From NCBI GenBank assembly GCA_024682455.1, contig JAIKZF010000018.1, positions 1-37,369 of the forward strand: DNA of 37,369 bases, written 5' to 3'. Each line of letters starts with the position of its first letter. Position 1 is the stretch's first letter. The stretch comes from Ruminiclostridium sp. (GTDB lineage: Bacteria; Bacillota; Clostridia; Oscillospirales; Ruminococcaceae). This document shows, in pieces, positions 15,924 to 23,978 of the stretch. The notes under the pieces are model-generated. The model was not told where the DNA came from and did not search any database. It saw only the letters and a program-made list of their open reading frames with translations. The translations under genes and the position numbers were made by a program.

Positions 15924-15962
15924 AAAAAAGCGTTCCGGCATACAAAAAGAATGCCGGAACGC
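15924..15962 (-). terminator. Terminator of the symporter-ligase-ACP unit
   Basis: A perfect 12-bp GC-rich stem (15930-15941 with 15951-15962), 9-nt loop, followed on the minus strand by six T (15924-15929). It ends the transcript that passes the acyl carrier protein gene and separates it from glnN. Confidence 0.9.
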
Positions 15963-16027
15963 CGTTGTTCTTATTTAATATTATATTCTGCCGGAGCGGA
16001 AAAGTCAACCGACAACATCACCAAAAA

Positions 16028-16270
16028 TCACAGCTTCTTACCGCGCTTTTTGATTATCTCCGCCATTTCGCCGACGTTCTTCATGCCCGAGACCTCACCC
16101 ATTGTGAAGCGAAGTCCGAACTCTTCCTCAACGGCGGACATCAGCGTGATGTGGTTGAGGCTGTCCCAGTCCTCGATATCGTCGGCGGTGGTGTCCGCGT
16201 CAAGCTCGATATCGTCGTCGTCGAAAAAGTCTCTGAACACGTTGTTAAGGCGCTCATAAATGCTGTCCAT
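16028..16270 (-). CDS. Stand-alone acyl carrier protein
   Basis: An 80-residue acidic carrier protein. The phosphopantetheine attachment site is visible as DWDSLNHI with Ser37, followed by the acidic helix of the family, ending in a lysine-rich tail. An AAGGAGG site sits 7 nt before ATG 16270. It starts 12 nt after the PaaK-type ligase gene, so it is probably the partner of that ligase and not the general fatty-acid ACP, whose gene normally sits beside fab genes. The DWDSL form is commonest in carriers that serve dedicated ligases or thiotemplate enzymes. Confidence 0.92.
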   Translation of the reverse strand: MDSIYERLNNVFRDFFDDDDIELDADTTADDIEDWDSLNHITLMSAVEEEFGLRFTMGEVSGMKNVGEMAEIIKKRGKKL

Positions 16271-16282
16271 AGCGGCTCCTCC

Positions 16283-17608
16283 TTACTTCTCCACGGAGAA
16301 AGTGGCTGTCTCCTTCGGGCGGTTGTCTATGACGCGCTTAGCCTTGCCGGCGGTGCGCTCGATAGACTTGGGCTCAACGAGAGACACCTTGGTGCTGATA
16401 CCTAGAACGGTCTTAAGGTTGTGATGTATCTTCGAACGGAGCTCCTCAAGGTTCCTGTAATCCGTGAGCAGCGAAGCGTCCGCGAGCTCTACTCTTACCT
16501 CAAGATTGTCCGCGGAGCCCTCTCTGCCGACCACGAGCTGATAGTACGGCGCTATCTCGGGTATTACCATGATAACGCTCTCTATCTGCGACGGGAATAC
16601 GTTGACGCCGCGTATTTTCAGCATATCGTCCGTTCTGCCCGTGGGCTTCATCATTCTCGCGTGAGTCCTGCCGCAGCGGCACTTCTCGTAGGTCATCGAG
16701 GTTATGTCGTGCGTCCTGTAACGGAGTACGGGCAGACCCTCCTTGTCGAGAGTCGTAACGACGAGCTCGCCGCTCTCGCCCTCGGGGAGGACTTCGCCGG
16801 TGACGGGGTCGATTATCTCGGGCAGGAAGTGATCCTCATTGAAGTGCATACCGCAGCGCTCGGTGCATTCGCCGGAAACGCCGGGTCCCATGAGCTCGCT
16901 CATGCCGTAGTTGTCGGTAACGAACATATGGAGGCTCTTCTCGATCTGGTCGCGCATTTCGGGGGTAGCTCCCTCCGAGCCGAGCAGTCCGAGGCGGAGC
17001 TTTATCTCCTCGGGCTTAATGCCGACCTCCTGCATCACCTCACCTATGCGCAGGGCGTAGGACGGTGTGGAAACAAGCGCGGTCGTGCCGAAATCGCGCA
17101 TCATCATGACTGTCTTTTCGGTGTTGCCGGAGGAGTTGGGGACTACCGCCGCGCCGAGCTTTTCAAGTCCGTAGTGCAGACCGAGAGCTCCGGTGAACAG
17201 ACCGTAGCCGAAGCATATCTGCACGATATCGTCCTCGGTGGCGCCTGCCGCGGCAACTATACGCGCGACGCAGTCGCTCCATATTTCGAGGTCGTGCTTC
17301 GTATATCCCACGACGGTAGGCTTGCCGGTGGTACCGGACGAAGCGTGCATTCTGACGATCTTCTTCATCGGCACCGCGAACATACCGAAGGGATAGTTGT
17401 CGCGGAAGTCCGTCTTGGTGGTGAAGGGCATACGCTTAAGGTCGCTCAGATCCGTTATCTTGTAAGGATCGAAGCCCGCCTGATCGAACTTGTCCTTATA
17501 GAGCTTCACGTTCTCATAGCAGTAGACCGCTGTCTTTTTCAGCTTTTCGAGCTGTATTTTTTCAAGCTCGGCTCGCGGCATGGTTTCCGCGTCTTTGTCA
17601 AAAAACAT
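16283..17608 (-). CDS. Phenylacetate-CoA ligase-like (PaaK family) adenylate-forming enzyme
   Basis: A 441-residue member of the PaaK branch of adenylate-forming ligases, which activate an acid with ATP and pass it to coenzyme A or another thiol. Motifs: nucleotide loop SSGTTGKP at residues 90-97, YGLFTGALGLHYG, YGMSELMGPG around 225, PVLRYRTHDIT, CRCGRTH, and the C-terminal KIRGVNVFP hinge. Length is standard for PaaK. ATG 17608 follows AAGGAG by 7 nt. It is 26 nt downstream of a sodium:solute symporter and 12 nt upstream of an acyl carrier protein, which suggests that an imported acid is activated and may be loaded on the carrier. The substrate is not readable from sequence; phenylacetate is only the family name. 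Confidence 0.93.
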   Translation of the reverse strand: MFFDKDAETMPRAELEKIQLEKLKKTAVYCYENVKLYKDKFDQAGFDPYKITDLSDLKRMPFTTKTDFRDNYPFGMFAVPMKKIVRMHASSGTTGKPTVVGYTKHDLEIWSDCVARIVAAAGATEDDIVQICFGYGLFTGALGLHYGLEKLGAAVVPNSSGNTEKTVMMMRDFGTTALVSTPSYALRIGEVMQEVGIKPEEIKLRLGLLGSEGATPEMRDQIEKSLHMFVTDNYGMSELMGPGVSGECTERCGMHFNEDHFLPEIIDPVTGEVLPEGESGELVVTTLDKEGLPVLRYRTHDITSMTYEKCRCGRTHARMMKPTGRTDDMLKIRGVNVFPSQIESVIMVIPEIAPYYQLVVGREGSADNLEVRVELADASLLTDYRNLEELRSKIHHNLKTVLGISTKVSLVEPKSIERTAGKAKRVIDNRPKETATFSVEK

Positions 17609-17634
17609 TTTTCTTCTCCTTTTATATCAAAATT

Positions 17635-19299
17635 TTATTTTTTCTTCTTTTTCTTCTTTTTCGAGCCGTTATTGGCAGGCCTTGTGCCTTCGGTGCGCGC
17701 CGAGGCTCTTGCGGGAACGGCTTCCTCAACGGTCTCCTCGCCCGAGGTTATAGCCTCGCTCTGCTTAACGACAACCTTCTTGCCGTAGCAGCTGAATATA
17801 TAGTCGAGGTCGATCTTGCGCATCTTCGGGGTAACGAGGCTGACTATCGGGACGATTATCAGCGAGCCGACCATTGTGAACGCGCCGAGGTTTACCGGCG
17901 AAGCGACTGTAAAGCCGAGGAACGTTCCGGAGAGCATTCCCGCAGACGCCATTATCAGGTGCAGGACAGTCACGCCTATGCCGAATATGAAGCTTACCCA
18001 TACGCTGGCGCGGGTGGTCTTCTTCCAGAACAGGCCGTAAAGGAACGGCGCGAGGAATGCGCCCGCGAGCGCTCCCCACGAATATCCCATGAGGTCGGAG
18101 ATGAGAGCGTTTTTATTGAGCGCGATGATGACAGAAACTACGAGGAACACCGCGACAAAAGCGCGGAGGATAAGGAGCTGCTTCTTCTCGTCGAGCTTGC
18201 CCTTCATCATGGGCTTGATAAGGTCGAGCGTGATCGAGGAGCTGGAGGTGAGCACGAGAGAGGAGAGCGTGGACATCGAGGCGGAGAGCACCAGAACGAC
18301 TACCACGCCGATAAGCAGATCGGGCAGACTTTCCAGCATGGCGGGGATTATGCCGTCAAAGCCGCTGGAGGGAGCTCCGTTCGCGTCGGGAGCGACGAAA
18401 ATGCGCCCGAAGCCTCCGAGGAAGTAGCAGCCGCCCGCGACTACAAGCGCGAAGGCTGTGGAAACTATCATTCCGGACTTTATGGAGCGCTCGTCCTTGA
18501 TAGTGTAGAATTTTGTCACCATCTGGGGAAGTCCCCATGTGCCGAGAGATGTAAGTATGATAACGCCCAGCAGGTTTATCGGGTCGGGGCCGAAGAAGCT
18601 GGAGTACGCGCCCTGCATACCCGCGAGAACGCCCTTTTCGTTGGGTATCTGCGACATCTGGTTCAGAGCCTCGTAGAAGCCTCCCTTGTTGGCGAGTGTG
18701 GCTATAACGACAGCGGCGATGCCTATGAGCATTATTATGCCCTGGATGAAGTCGTTGTAAGCCGTCGCCTTGTAGCCGCCGAGGATAACATATACAGCCG
18801 TGACTACCGCCATAGCGATCACGCATATCGAGTAGTCAACGTGGAATACCATTTCAAAGAGTCTGGAAAGGCCGTTGTATACGGACGCCGTGTAGGGTAT
18901 CAGGAAGATGAAAACGATGATCGCGGCGACTATCTTGAGCGTTTTGCTCATATAGCGCCTCTCGAAGAATTCCGGCATGGTGGAGCTCTCAAGGTGCTTG
19001 GACATTACACGGGTGCGTCTGCCCATGAGAGCCCACGCCATGAGCGAGCCGATGAGGCAGTTCCCTATACCGATCCATGTTGAGGAAACACCGAAGTTCC
19101 AGCCGAATTTTCCCGCGTAGCCGACAAAAATAACGGCGGAGAAATAGCTTGTTCCGTAAGCGAACGCCGTGATCCACGGACCGACGCTTCTTCCGCCGAG
19201 CACGTATTCGTTGACCGTGTTCGCTTTTCTGTTGCAATAGATCCCTATGCCGACTGCAAGTGCGATGTACAGCACGAGGATCGTGATTATAATGGGCAT
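17635..19299 (-). CDS. Sodium:solute symporter (SSS family)
   Basis: A 554-residue membrane transporter with about 13 hydrophobic segments. SSS proteins bring in solutes such as organic acids, proline or sugars with Na+. Typical features include ADxYVLGGR-like NEYVLGGRSVGPW after the first helix, the YGTSYFSAVIFVGYAG segment, GGYKATAYNDFIQGIIM in the core, and SASMSTLSSLVLTSSSS, the conserved Na+-site region. I chose ATG 19299, 6 nt after AAAGGAG, over the longer frame at 19329. The C-terminus is a charged tail ending in eight lysines. It is the first gene of a unit with the PaaK-type ligase and ACP, so its cargo is probably the acid that the ligase activates. Confidence 0.93.
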   Translation of the reverse strand: MPIIITILVLYIALAVGIGIYCNRKANTVNEYVLGGRSVGPWITAFAYGTSYFSAVIFVGYAGKFGWNFGVSSTWIGIGNCLIGSLMAWALMGRRTRVMSKHLESSTMPEFFERRYMSKTLKIVAAIIVFIFLIPYTASVYNGLSRLFEMVFHVDYSICVIAMAVVTAVYVILGGYKATAYNDFIQGIIMLIGIAAVVIATLANKGGFYEALNQMSQIPNEKGVLAGMQGAYSSFFGPDPINLLGVIILTSLGTWGLPQMVTKFYTIKDERSIKSGMIVSTAFALVVAGGCYFLGGFGRIFVAPDANGAPSSGFDGIIPAMLESLPDLLIGVVVVLVLSASMSTLSSLVLTSSSSITLDLIKPMMKGKLDEKKQLLILRAFVAVFLVVSVIIALNKNALISDLMGYSWGALAGAFLAPFLYGLFWKKTTRASVWVSFIFGIGVTVLHLIMASAGMLSGTFLGFTVASPVNLGAFTMVGSLIIVPIVSLVTPKMRKIDLDYIFSCYGKKVVVKQSEAITSGEETVEEAVPARASARTEGTRPANNGSKKKKKKKK

Positions 19300-19323
19300 G
19301 ACATACTCCTTTAAAGCTTTTTC

Positions 19324-19359
19324 GCGCAAACGCTTTTTTGTAATGGTGCTTTTTTGCGC
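19324..19359 (-). promoter_or_regulatory. Stem-loop at the 5' end of the symporter transcript
   Basis: A 7-bp stem, GCGCAAA (minus strand 19359-19353) with TTTGCGC (19330-19324), encloses 22 nt. It begins within a few bases of the predicted transcription start and ends about 25 nt before the start codon. It may stabilise the mRNA. Confidence 0.4.
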
Positions 19360-19367
19360 TAAAGTAT

Positions 19368-19396
19368 ATTATAGCTCTTTTTCTCACATTTGTCAA
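19368..19396 (-). promoter_or_regulatory. Promoter of the symporter-ligase-ACP unit
   Basis: A perfect consensus on the minus strand: TTGACA (19391-19396), 17-nt spacer, TATAAT (19368-19373). Predicted start near 19361. Confidence 0.92.
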
Positions 19397-19452
19397 TAGC
19401 TATTTTCAACAGATATATGTATTTTATTTATCCGGGGACAGGGACTCCGTGC

Positions 19453-20136
19453 TCAGTTCATGTACTCGCCGTTGTATTCGAGCAGGGTCACCGAGGTCAC
19501 GCCGTCAATGCCCTTGAAGCGCGACAGTCCCGAGGTGTCGTTGTTCTTCACCTTTATCTCGATAGTGAGCTCGTTGCGTTCGCCGTTCCTGGTCTTGTTC
19601 TTAAGGCGGTATTTCATTCCGCCGAGCACGGCGTTTACGTTATCCTCCGCCGCATCGTTATAATGCACTATCAGCAGATAGTTGCGCTTTGTCTTCTTCA
19701 ACATCGAAAACAGTATGTATACCACCGCGATAACGACAGTACCAAGTATCGCGACGAAGTAAAGCCCCGCTCCGGCGGTGATGCCCGCGGCTATCGACCA
19801 GAACAGAAAGCCTATGTCCAGCGGATCCTTGATAGCCGAGCGGAATCTCACGATAGACAGCGCGCCTACCATACCGAGCGACAGCACCACGTTCGAGCTT
19901 ATGGTCATGATGATGAAGCCCGTGATAGAGGTTATCATTACCAGAAGGACGTTGAAGTTGTCGCTGTACACGACTCCGCGGTAGCAGAAGCGGTACACGA
20001 GATAGATAATGATGCCGCATATAAGCGCGGTCAGCATTGCCGCGAGTATTGCGGCGGGTGTGAGAGCGGAAAATTTCAGGTCGTCGCCGAAAAGCGTTAT
20101 GGCTTCGTCAACAATGCTCATGAGCTTAGGCTGCAT
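19453..20136 (-). CDS. DUF4956 membrane protein
   Basis: A 227-residue protein with an N-terminal helix, then four hydrophobic segments (about 25-47, 60-82, 84-95 in part, and 108-142) and a cytoplasmic C-terminal ferredoxin-like half. The GALSIVRFRSAIKDPLDIGFLFWSI stretch, split here by its conserved arginines and FRSAIKDP core, is the DUF4956 hallmark. Family function is unproven, but the gene is usually next to a VTC-type polyphosphate polymerase, as it is here (24 nt downstream). GGAGG lies 9 nt before ATG 20136. The natural inference is a membrane partner, possibly for export or anchoring of the polymerase product. Confidence 0.9.
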   Translation of the reverse strand: MQPKLMSIVDEAITLFGDDLKFSALTPAAILAAMLTALICGIIIYLVYRFCYRGVVYSDNFNVLLVMITSITGFIIMTISSNVVLSLGMVGALSIVRFRSAIKDPLDIGFLFWSIAAGITAGAGLYFVAILGTVVIAVVYILFSMLKKTKRNYLLIVHYNDAAEDNVNAVLGGMKYRLKNKTRNGERNELTIEIKVKNNDTSGLSRFKGIDGVTSVTLLEYNGEYMN

Positions 20137-20160
20137 AGGTCGTTACCTCCGGTAAAAGTG

Positions 20161-20874
20161 TCATTTCAAAGGGCGGTGTTCGCCCAGCTTGTCGGAACAG
20201 AGAATGAATTTCGAGACTGCCTCCTCGGACGCGGATATGCCGGTAAGGACCTGCGCGATATGCGCGGGGAGGAAGCTGTCATACTTTATCTCAAGAACTA
20301 TCTCGTTTTCCGGCATTACGGTCTCATATACGTTATCGGCTCCGAACAGGTCGAGGCTGTTCGTACACGCCGCTATCTTCATATCGAACGTTATCCGCAC
20401 ATTGCCCGCATAGCAGACATAGGGCTCGCGGATATAGTCGACTATCACGGAGGGCATGACCTTCACCACCGAGCTCGACGCGAACAGGTCGCCTCCTGCT
20501 GTATCGGCGTATCTCTCGTCCGCGAAGAACGAGCAGTCGCCTTCAAGCAACAGCCTGTACTGCTCCATGGTCAGCGGGGTGCTTTTCTTGTACCCCATGC
20601 AGTCGTCCTTCACCTTCTCCTCAAGGTTTATCACGTCCGTCCCGAGGTCGTAGACTCGTATACGGTACTTCTTGCGGTGAAGCGCGCCGTTCACCTTATC
20701 GCGGTAGGCGGTGCGGTAGGTGTCGTCCAGATAGAGGCTCGTGACCCGGTAGAGTCCTCCCTCGGTGTGGGTATCCGGCATCATCACCGCTCCGAGCCGC
20801 TGACGCAGTATGTGGTATGTGCCGCCGTTGATACGGTATTTCAGTTCATGGCGGTATTGTATCTTTTCACTCAT
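20161..20874 (-). CDS. VTC-domain protein, putative polyphosphate polymerase
   Basis: A 237-residue soluble protein matching the VTC domain (PF09359), the catalytic tunnel domain that in yeast Vtc4 makes polyphosphate from ATP. Tunnel-lining motifs are all recognisable in order: RHELKYRI near the N-terminus, YRVTSLYLDD, HRKKYRIRVYD (R-x-R), NLEEKVK, IVDYIREPYV, VRITFD and VLEIKYD. No SPX domain is fused. Its ATG at 20874 overlaps the shikimate kinase stop by 8 nt, so translation is coupled, and the DUF4956 gene follows. Catalysis in the bacterial relatives is inferred, not shown by this sequence. Confidence 0.88.
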   Translation of the reverse strand: MSEKIQYRHELKYRINGGTYHILRQRLGAVMMPDTHTEGGLYRVTSLYLDDTYRTAYRDKVNGALHRKKYRIRVYDLGTDVINLEEKVKDDCMGYKKSTPLTMEQYRLLLEGDCSFFADERYADTAGGDLFASSSVVKVMPSVIVDYIREPYVCYAGNVRITFDMKIAACTNSLDLFGADNVYETVMPENEIVLEIKYDSFLPAHIAQVLTGISASEEAVSKFILCSDKLGEHRPLK

Positions 20875-21376
20875 TTTCCTTACCCGCGCGGTCAGCGATC
20901 ACCGCGGTCATATCCTCGATGTGCATACCGCCGCAGTCGATAGTCACGTCGGCGTACTTCTCGTAATAGGGGCTGCGCTCGGCGAAGATCTCCCCGACGG
21001 TCATGCCCTTTGCCGCGGCGATACCGCGGGTCTTTATGTTTTTCAGCCTGCGCTCCAGCTCGTCGCAGGGTACCTTTAAATATATACACAGCCCCGTCTG
21101 CCGCAGGAAGTTCATTCCCCGCTCGCAGAAAACGGCGCTGCCTCCGGTGGCTATGACGGTATCCCCGGTGTCGGTGACGGAGAGGAGAGCCTCCTCCTCC
21201 ATTTTCTCAAACCCTTTGACACCGTATCTTTCTATCAGGTGCCAGAGCAGGTCGTGGTTCTGCTGCTGTATTATCAGGTCGGTATCGACGAAGCGCATAC
21301 CGAGCGTCTTTGCGAGGATAACGCCGACGGTGCTTTTCCCGCACCCCGGCATCCCGATCAATACGATATTTTTCAT
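20867..21376 (-). CDS. aroK: Shikimate kinase
   Basis: Phosphorylates shikimate with ATP in the chorismate (aromatic amino acid) pathway. The 169-residue chain has the nucleotide loop GMPGCGKST (residues 8-16), VDTD with the Mg/shikimate aspartate, a GGSAVF segment corresponding to the GGG shikimate-binding motif but with Ser in the third position, and ERSPYYEKYADVTID near the end. I chose ATG 21376 (MKNIVLIG), since residues before it in the longer frame are encoded by a repeat element; AAGGGG is only 3 nt upstream, a weak site. No other aro gene is nearby. The third-position GGS change is mild but worth noting. Confidence 0.93.
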   Translation of the reverse strand: MKNIVLIGMPGCGKSTVGVILAKTLGMRFVDTDLIIQQQNHDLLWHLIERYGVKGFEKMEEEALLSVTDTGDTVIATGGSAVFCERGMNFLRQTGLCIYLKVPCDELERRLKNIKTRGIAAAKGMTVGEIFAERSPYYEKYADVTIDCGGMHIEDMTAVIADRAGKENE

Positions 21377-21385
21377 AAACCCCTT

Positions 21386-21543
21386 AATTTTTAATGCAGA
21401 ATGCAAAATGCAAAATGCAAAATTGTTGTGTCCGCCTGCGGCGGATCATCTGAATTGTGACAAAGGTAAAAGAAATGTGCGGATATCGTCACGATCTGAT
21501 ATATCGCGAAGCGATACCTTCATTCTGCATTCTGCATTTTTAA
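21386..21543. repeat. Inverted-repeat intergenic element with ATGCA-rich ends
   Basis: The ends are inverted copies sharing ATGCAGAATGCA(A/G)AATG (left arm about 21391-21410, right arm 21520-21543). The left end carries extra direct copies of AAAATGC. Inside are small perfect hairpins at 21431-21445 (TCCGCC/GGCGGA) and 21502-21516 (TATCGC/GCGATA). It fills the gap between two minus-strand genes; the right arm runs over the stop codon of the upstream kinase gene. There is no coding capacity. Confidence 0.75.
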
Positions 21544-22427
21544 TACCATGCGGGGACGTGGGCGGTGAAGCCGTCGTACTCGCGGACGGTCTTTTCGGCG
21601 GCTTTCAGAGCCGCGGCGTACGCTTCCCCGCCGCACTTGTGAGCCGAGCACACGCGCCTTATGCAGTCGGCGGCGGTGTAATACGCCATGAGCGAGAAGA
21701 AGTCATGCGGGATATTCCCCTCAAAATAGCCGTTTATCTGCCCGCGCGCGAACGGAGCGCTGCACGAGCGGCCTATGCATTGAAAGTCCATATACGGGTC
21801 TCCCCAGCACCAGCGCCCGAAGTCGATTATGCCCAGCTCGCCGCCTCGGGTGACCACAAGATTGCCGGAGCGGAAATCGCCGTGCAGAGCGGTCTGGGGT
21901 CTCCCCGCCAGCAGAGAGCGGTTCTCCTCGATGAAAGCTATCGCCTGTGCGTCGCCCTCGAACGAGCCATTGACGCTGTATCTGTAAAGCCCGATCAGCT
22001 CGTCGAGCCGCTTGCCGTAATATTCTTCCCACGGCAGGATATCCTTCGGTGCGCCTATGGTGTGTATCTTACGCAGCAGAGCTCCGGCGGTCTCGCCGTA
22101 TTTCGCCTGCTCCGGGGTGTGGAGATTGCATATCTTCGTGTCGGCGTCCACACCGTCGACCCACGTGTAGAGCGTGTAGACCAGCGTATCGCCGCAGCAC
22201 GCCGCGACCTCTATCGGCAGGTTCATGTTCAGTCCGAGCTTCTCATGCACGTACTGCGCGAACCGCGCGCTCTTGCAGTGGCGCTTGTAGCGCTCTATGC
22301 CGGAAACGCGGAGAATGAGCTCCACGCCGTTGTTGCGGGTGATATGGAATTTTTTCTCCCCCGACATTCCCTCGTCGATCGGGACTATATCTATCCAGTT
22401 CTTGTAATCCGATATATCGGAAAGCAT
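21540..22427 (-). CDS. Aminoglycoside-phosphotransferase-like kinase (APH family)
   Basis: A 295-residue protein with the APH/choline-kinase fold. Key motifs: a Gly-rich EGMSGEKKFHI near residues 19-29, the lysine/arginine-bearing strand ILRVSG, catalytic loop HGDFRSGN at 182-189 (Asp184, Asn189) and metal-binding IDFG at 201-204, followed by WGDPYMDF. The family phosphorylates antibiotics, sugars, choline or other small hydroxylated compounds; the target cannot be read from sequence. It is 47 nt downstream of citrate synthase. The ribosome site is weak (CGGA near ATG 22427), while a good AAGGAG lies 27 nt upstream with no in-frame start beside it. The last codons coincide with the end of the inverted-repeat element. 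Confidence 0.88.
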   Translation of the reverse strand: MLSDISDYKNWIDIVPIDEGMSGEKKFHITRNNGVELILRVSGIERYKRHCKSARFAQYVHEKLGLNMNLPIEVAACCGDTLVYTLYTWVDGVDADTKICNLHTPEQAKYGETAGALLRKIHTIGAPKDILPWEEYYGKRLDELIGLYRYSVNGSFEGDAQAIAFIEENRSLLAGRPQTALHGDFRSGNLVVTRGGELGIIDFGRWCWGDPYMDFQCIGRSCSAPFARGQINGYFEGNIPHDFFSLMAYYTAADCIRRVCSAHKCGGEAYAAALKAAEKTVREYDGFTAHVPAWY

Positions 22428-22474
22428 TTCCGAGGTATTCGTGCGTGCTCACTCCTTTCCGAGCGGAGACAGTT

Positions 22475-23845
22475 TCACTTTCTCTCCGAAAGCGGTATAT
22501 AATCCGTCCTGGGGTGTATATTCAGGTACGCGGGACGTATTATCTTATTGGCGTTTACCAGCTCCTCGATACGGTGAGACGACCAGCCGGACATTCTCGC
22601 CGCCGCGAACAGCGGAGTGTAAAGCTCCAGCGGAAGCCCGAGCATTGAGTAGCAGAAGCCGCTGTAAAAGTCGATGTTCGCGCTTACGCCCTTGTATATG
22701 CGGCGTTTCTTCGCTATCAGCTCGGCAGCGAGCCTCTCAACGGCATTGTAAAGCGCGAACTCGCGCTCCATCTGCTTCTCGGCGGCAAGCTTTTCCACAT
22801 ATTTCTTGAATACCTGGGCTCTCGGGTCGGATATCGAGTAGACCGCGTGCCCCATGCCGTAGATTAGGCCGCTCTTATCGAAAGCCTGCTTGTCAAGGAG
22901 CTTCTGGAGGTACGCTGTGATCTCGTCGTCGTCGTTCCAGTTCTTCACCTCACGTTTCAGCTCATCGAACATTCCCATGACCTTAAGGTTCGCGCCGCCG
23001 TGCTTGGGGCCTTTCAGCGAGCAGAGAGCCGCGGTTATGGCAGAATAGGTGTCCGTGCCGGACGAGGTGACCACATGAGTCGTGAAGGTGGAGTTATTGC
23101 CGCCTCCGTGCTCGGCATGGGGCACCAGAGCCACATCGAGCACGCGTGCCTCCAGCTGGGTGTAGCGGCAGTCCTCGCGCAGCATATACAGGATATTCTC
23201 CGCTGTGGACAGATTTTTCTTCGGGCGGTGTATGATGAGCCCGTCGCCGTCTATATAGTAGCGCTTTGCGTTGTAGCTGTAAACGAGCAGCATGGGGAAC
23301 AGCGCGATGAGCTCCAGCGACTGACGCAGCACGTTCGGTATCGAAAGGTCGTTCGGATAGTCGTCGTAGGCGTACAGCGAAAGTACGCACCTTGCGAGGG
23401 TGTTCATTATATCCTCGCTGGGGGATTTCAGCACGATATCCCGCACAAATGACGACGGGAGCCGCCTGAAACTGCTTATCATCTTTATGAATTCGTCGAG
23501 CTGAGCCTCATTCGGCAGTTCTCCGAACAGGAGCAGGTACGTGGTCTCCTCGAATCCGAAGCGGTCGTCGTTCATGAAGCCTCGGATGATATCGCGGACA
23601 TTTATCCCGCGGTAATAGAGCTCGCCGTCGCAGGGTATCTCCTTCCCGTCGACCAGTTTTTTCGATACTATCTCGGATATTTCCGTAAGTCCCGTAAGAA
23701 CGCCCTTGCCGTTCAGGTCACGCAGCCCGCAGTAAACATTGTGTTCAAGGTAAAGCTCGGGGGAGATATTGCCGCTTTTTGAGCAGAGTGCCGCCAGTTC
23801 TTCAAGCTCCGGCGTGACTTTTGAAAAGGGATAATGCGAAGCCAT
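22475..23845 (-). CDS. gltA: Citrate synthase
   Basis: Condenses acetyl-CoA and oxaloacetate to citrate, the entry to the oxidative branch whose next two enzymes are encoded at 2-5.6 kb. The 456-residue protein has the catalytic residues: His282 in KHGGAN, His333 in MGHAVYSISDPRA and Asp392 in NIDFYSG, plus HAEHGGGNNSTF at 243-254. An N-terminal ~35-residue extension and total length above the usual ~430 fit the clostridial form. AAGGAGG lies 8 nt before ATG 23845, and a promoter at 23907-23935 serves it. The APH-like kinase follows on the same strand. Confidence 0.97.
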   Translation of the reverse strand: MASHYPFSKVTPELEELAALCSKSGNISPELYLEHNVYCGLRDLNGKGVLTGLTEISEIVSKKLVDGKEIPCDGELYYRGINVRDIIRGFMNDDRFGFEETTYLLLFGELPNEAQLDEFIKMISSFRRLPSSFVRDIVLKSPSEDIMNTLARCVLSLYAYDDYPNDLSIPNVLRQSLELIALFPMLLVYSYNAKRYYIDGDGLIIHRPKKNLSTAENILYMLREDCRYTQLEARVLDVALVPHAEHGGGNNSTFTTHVVTSSGTDTYSAITAALCSLKGPKHGGANLKVMGMFDELKREVKNWNDDDEITAYLQKLLDKQAFDKSGLIYGMGHAVYSISDPRAQVFKKYVEKLAAEKQMEREFALYNAVERLAAELIAKKRRIYKGVSANIDFYSGFCYSMLGLPLELYTPLFAAARMSGWSSHRIEELVNANKIIRPAYLNIHPRTDYIPLSERK

Positions 23846-23906
23846 ATATTTCCTCCTTGTCGTTATTTCCGGGGAGTCGTGGACACTTCCCCAGTATAAT
23901 CAATAT

Positions 23907-23935
23907 ATTATAACATAATATTCCGAAAAATGCAA
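23907..23935 (-). promoter_or_regulatory. Promoter of gltA
   Basis: TTGCAT (23930-23935), 17-nt spacer, TATAAT (23907-23912) on the minus strand, directly after the terminator at 23947-23978. Confidence 0.82.
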
Positions 23936-23946
23936 GTGATTTCGGC

Positions 23947-23978
23947 ACAAAAAAGCGGCTCGCTTTTAAAGCGAGCCG
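23947..23978 (-). terminator. Terminator upstream of gltA
   Basis: A GC-rich palindrome (CGGCTCGC/GCGAGCCG, 23956-23978, with an A/T centre) followed on the minus strand by six T. It ends transcripts from the gene at 24169-24789 and insulates the gltA promoter. Confidence 0.85.

Noticed and set aside
15845-15925. 27-codon N-terminal extension of glutamine synthetase
   Set aside because: The extension is encoded by the leader with its inverted repeat, and GSIII proteins normally begin at the MNET-type start at 15844.
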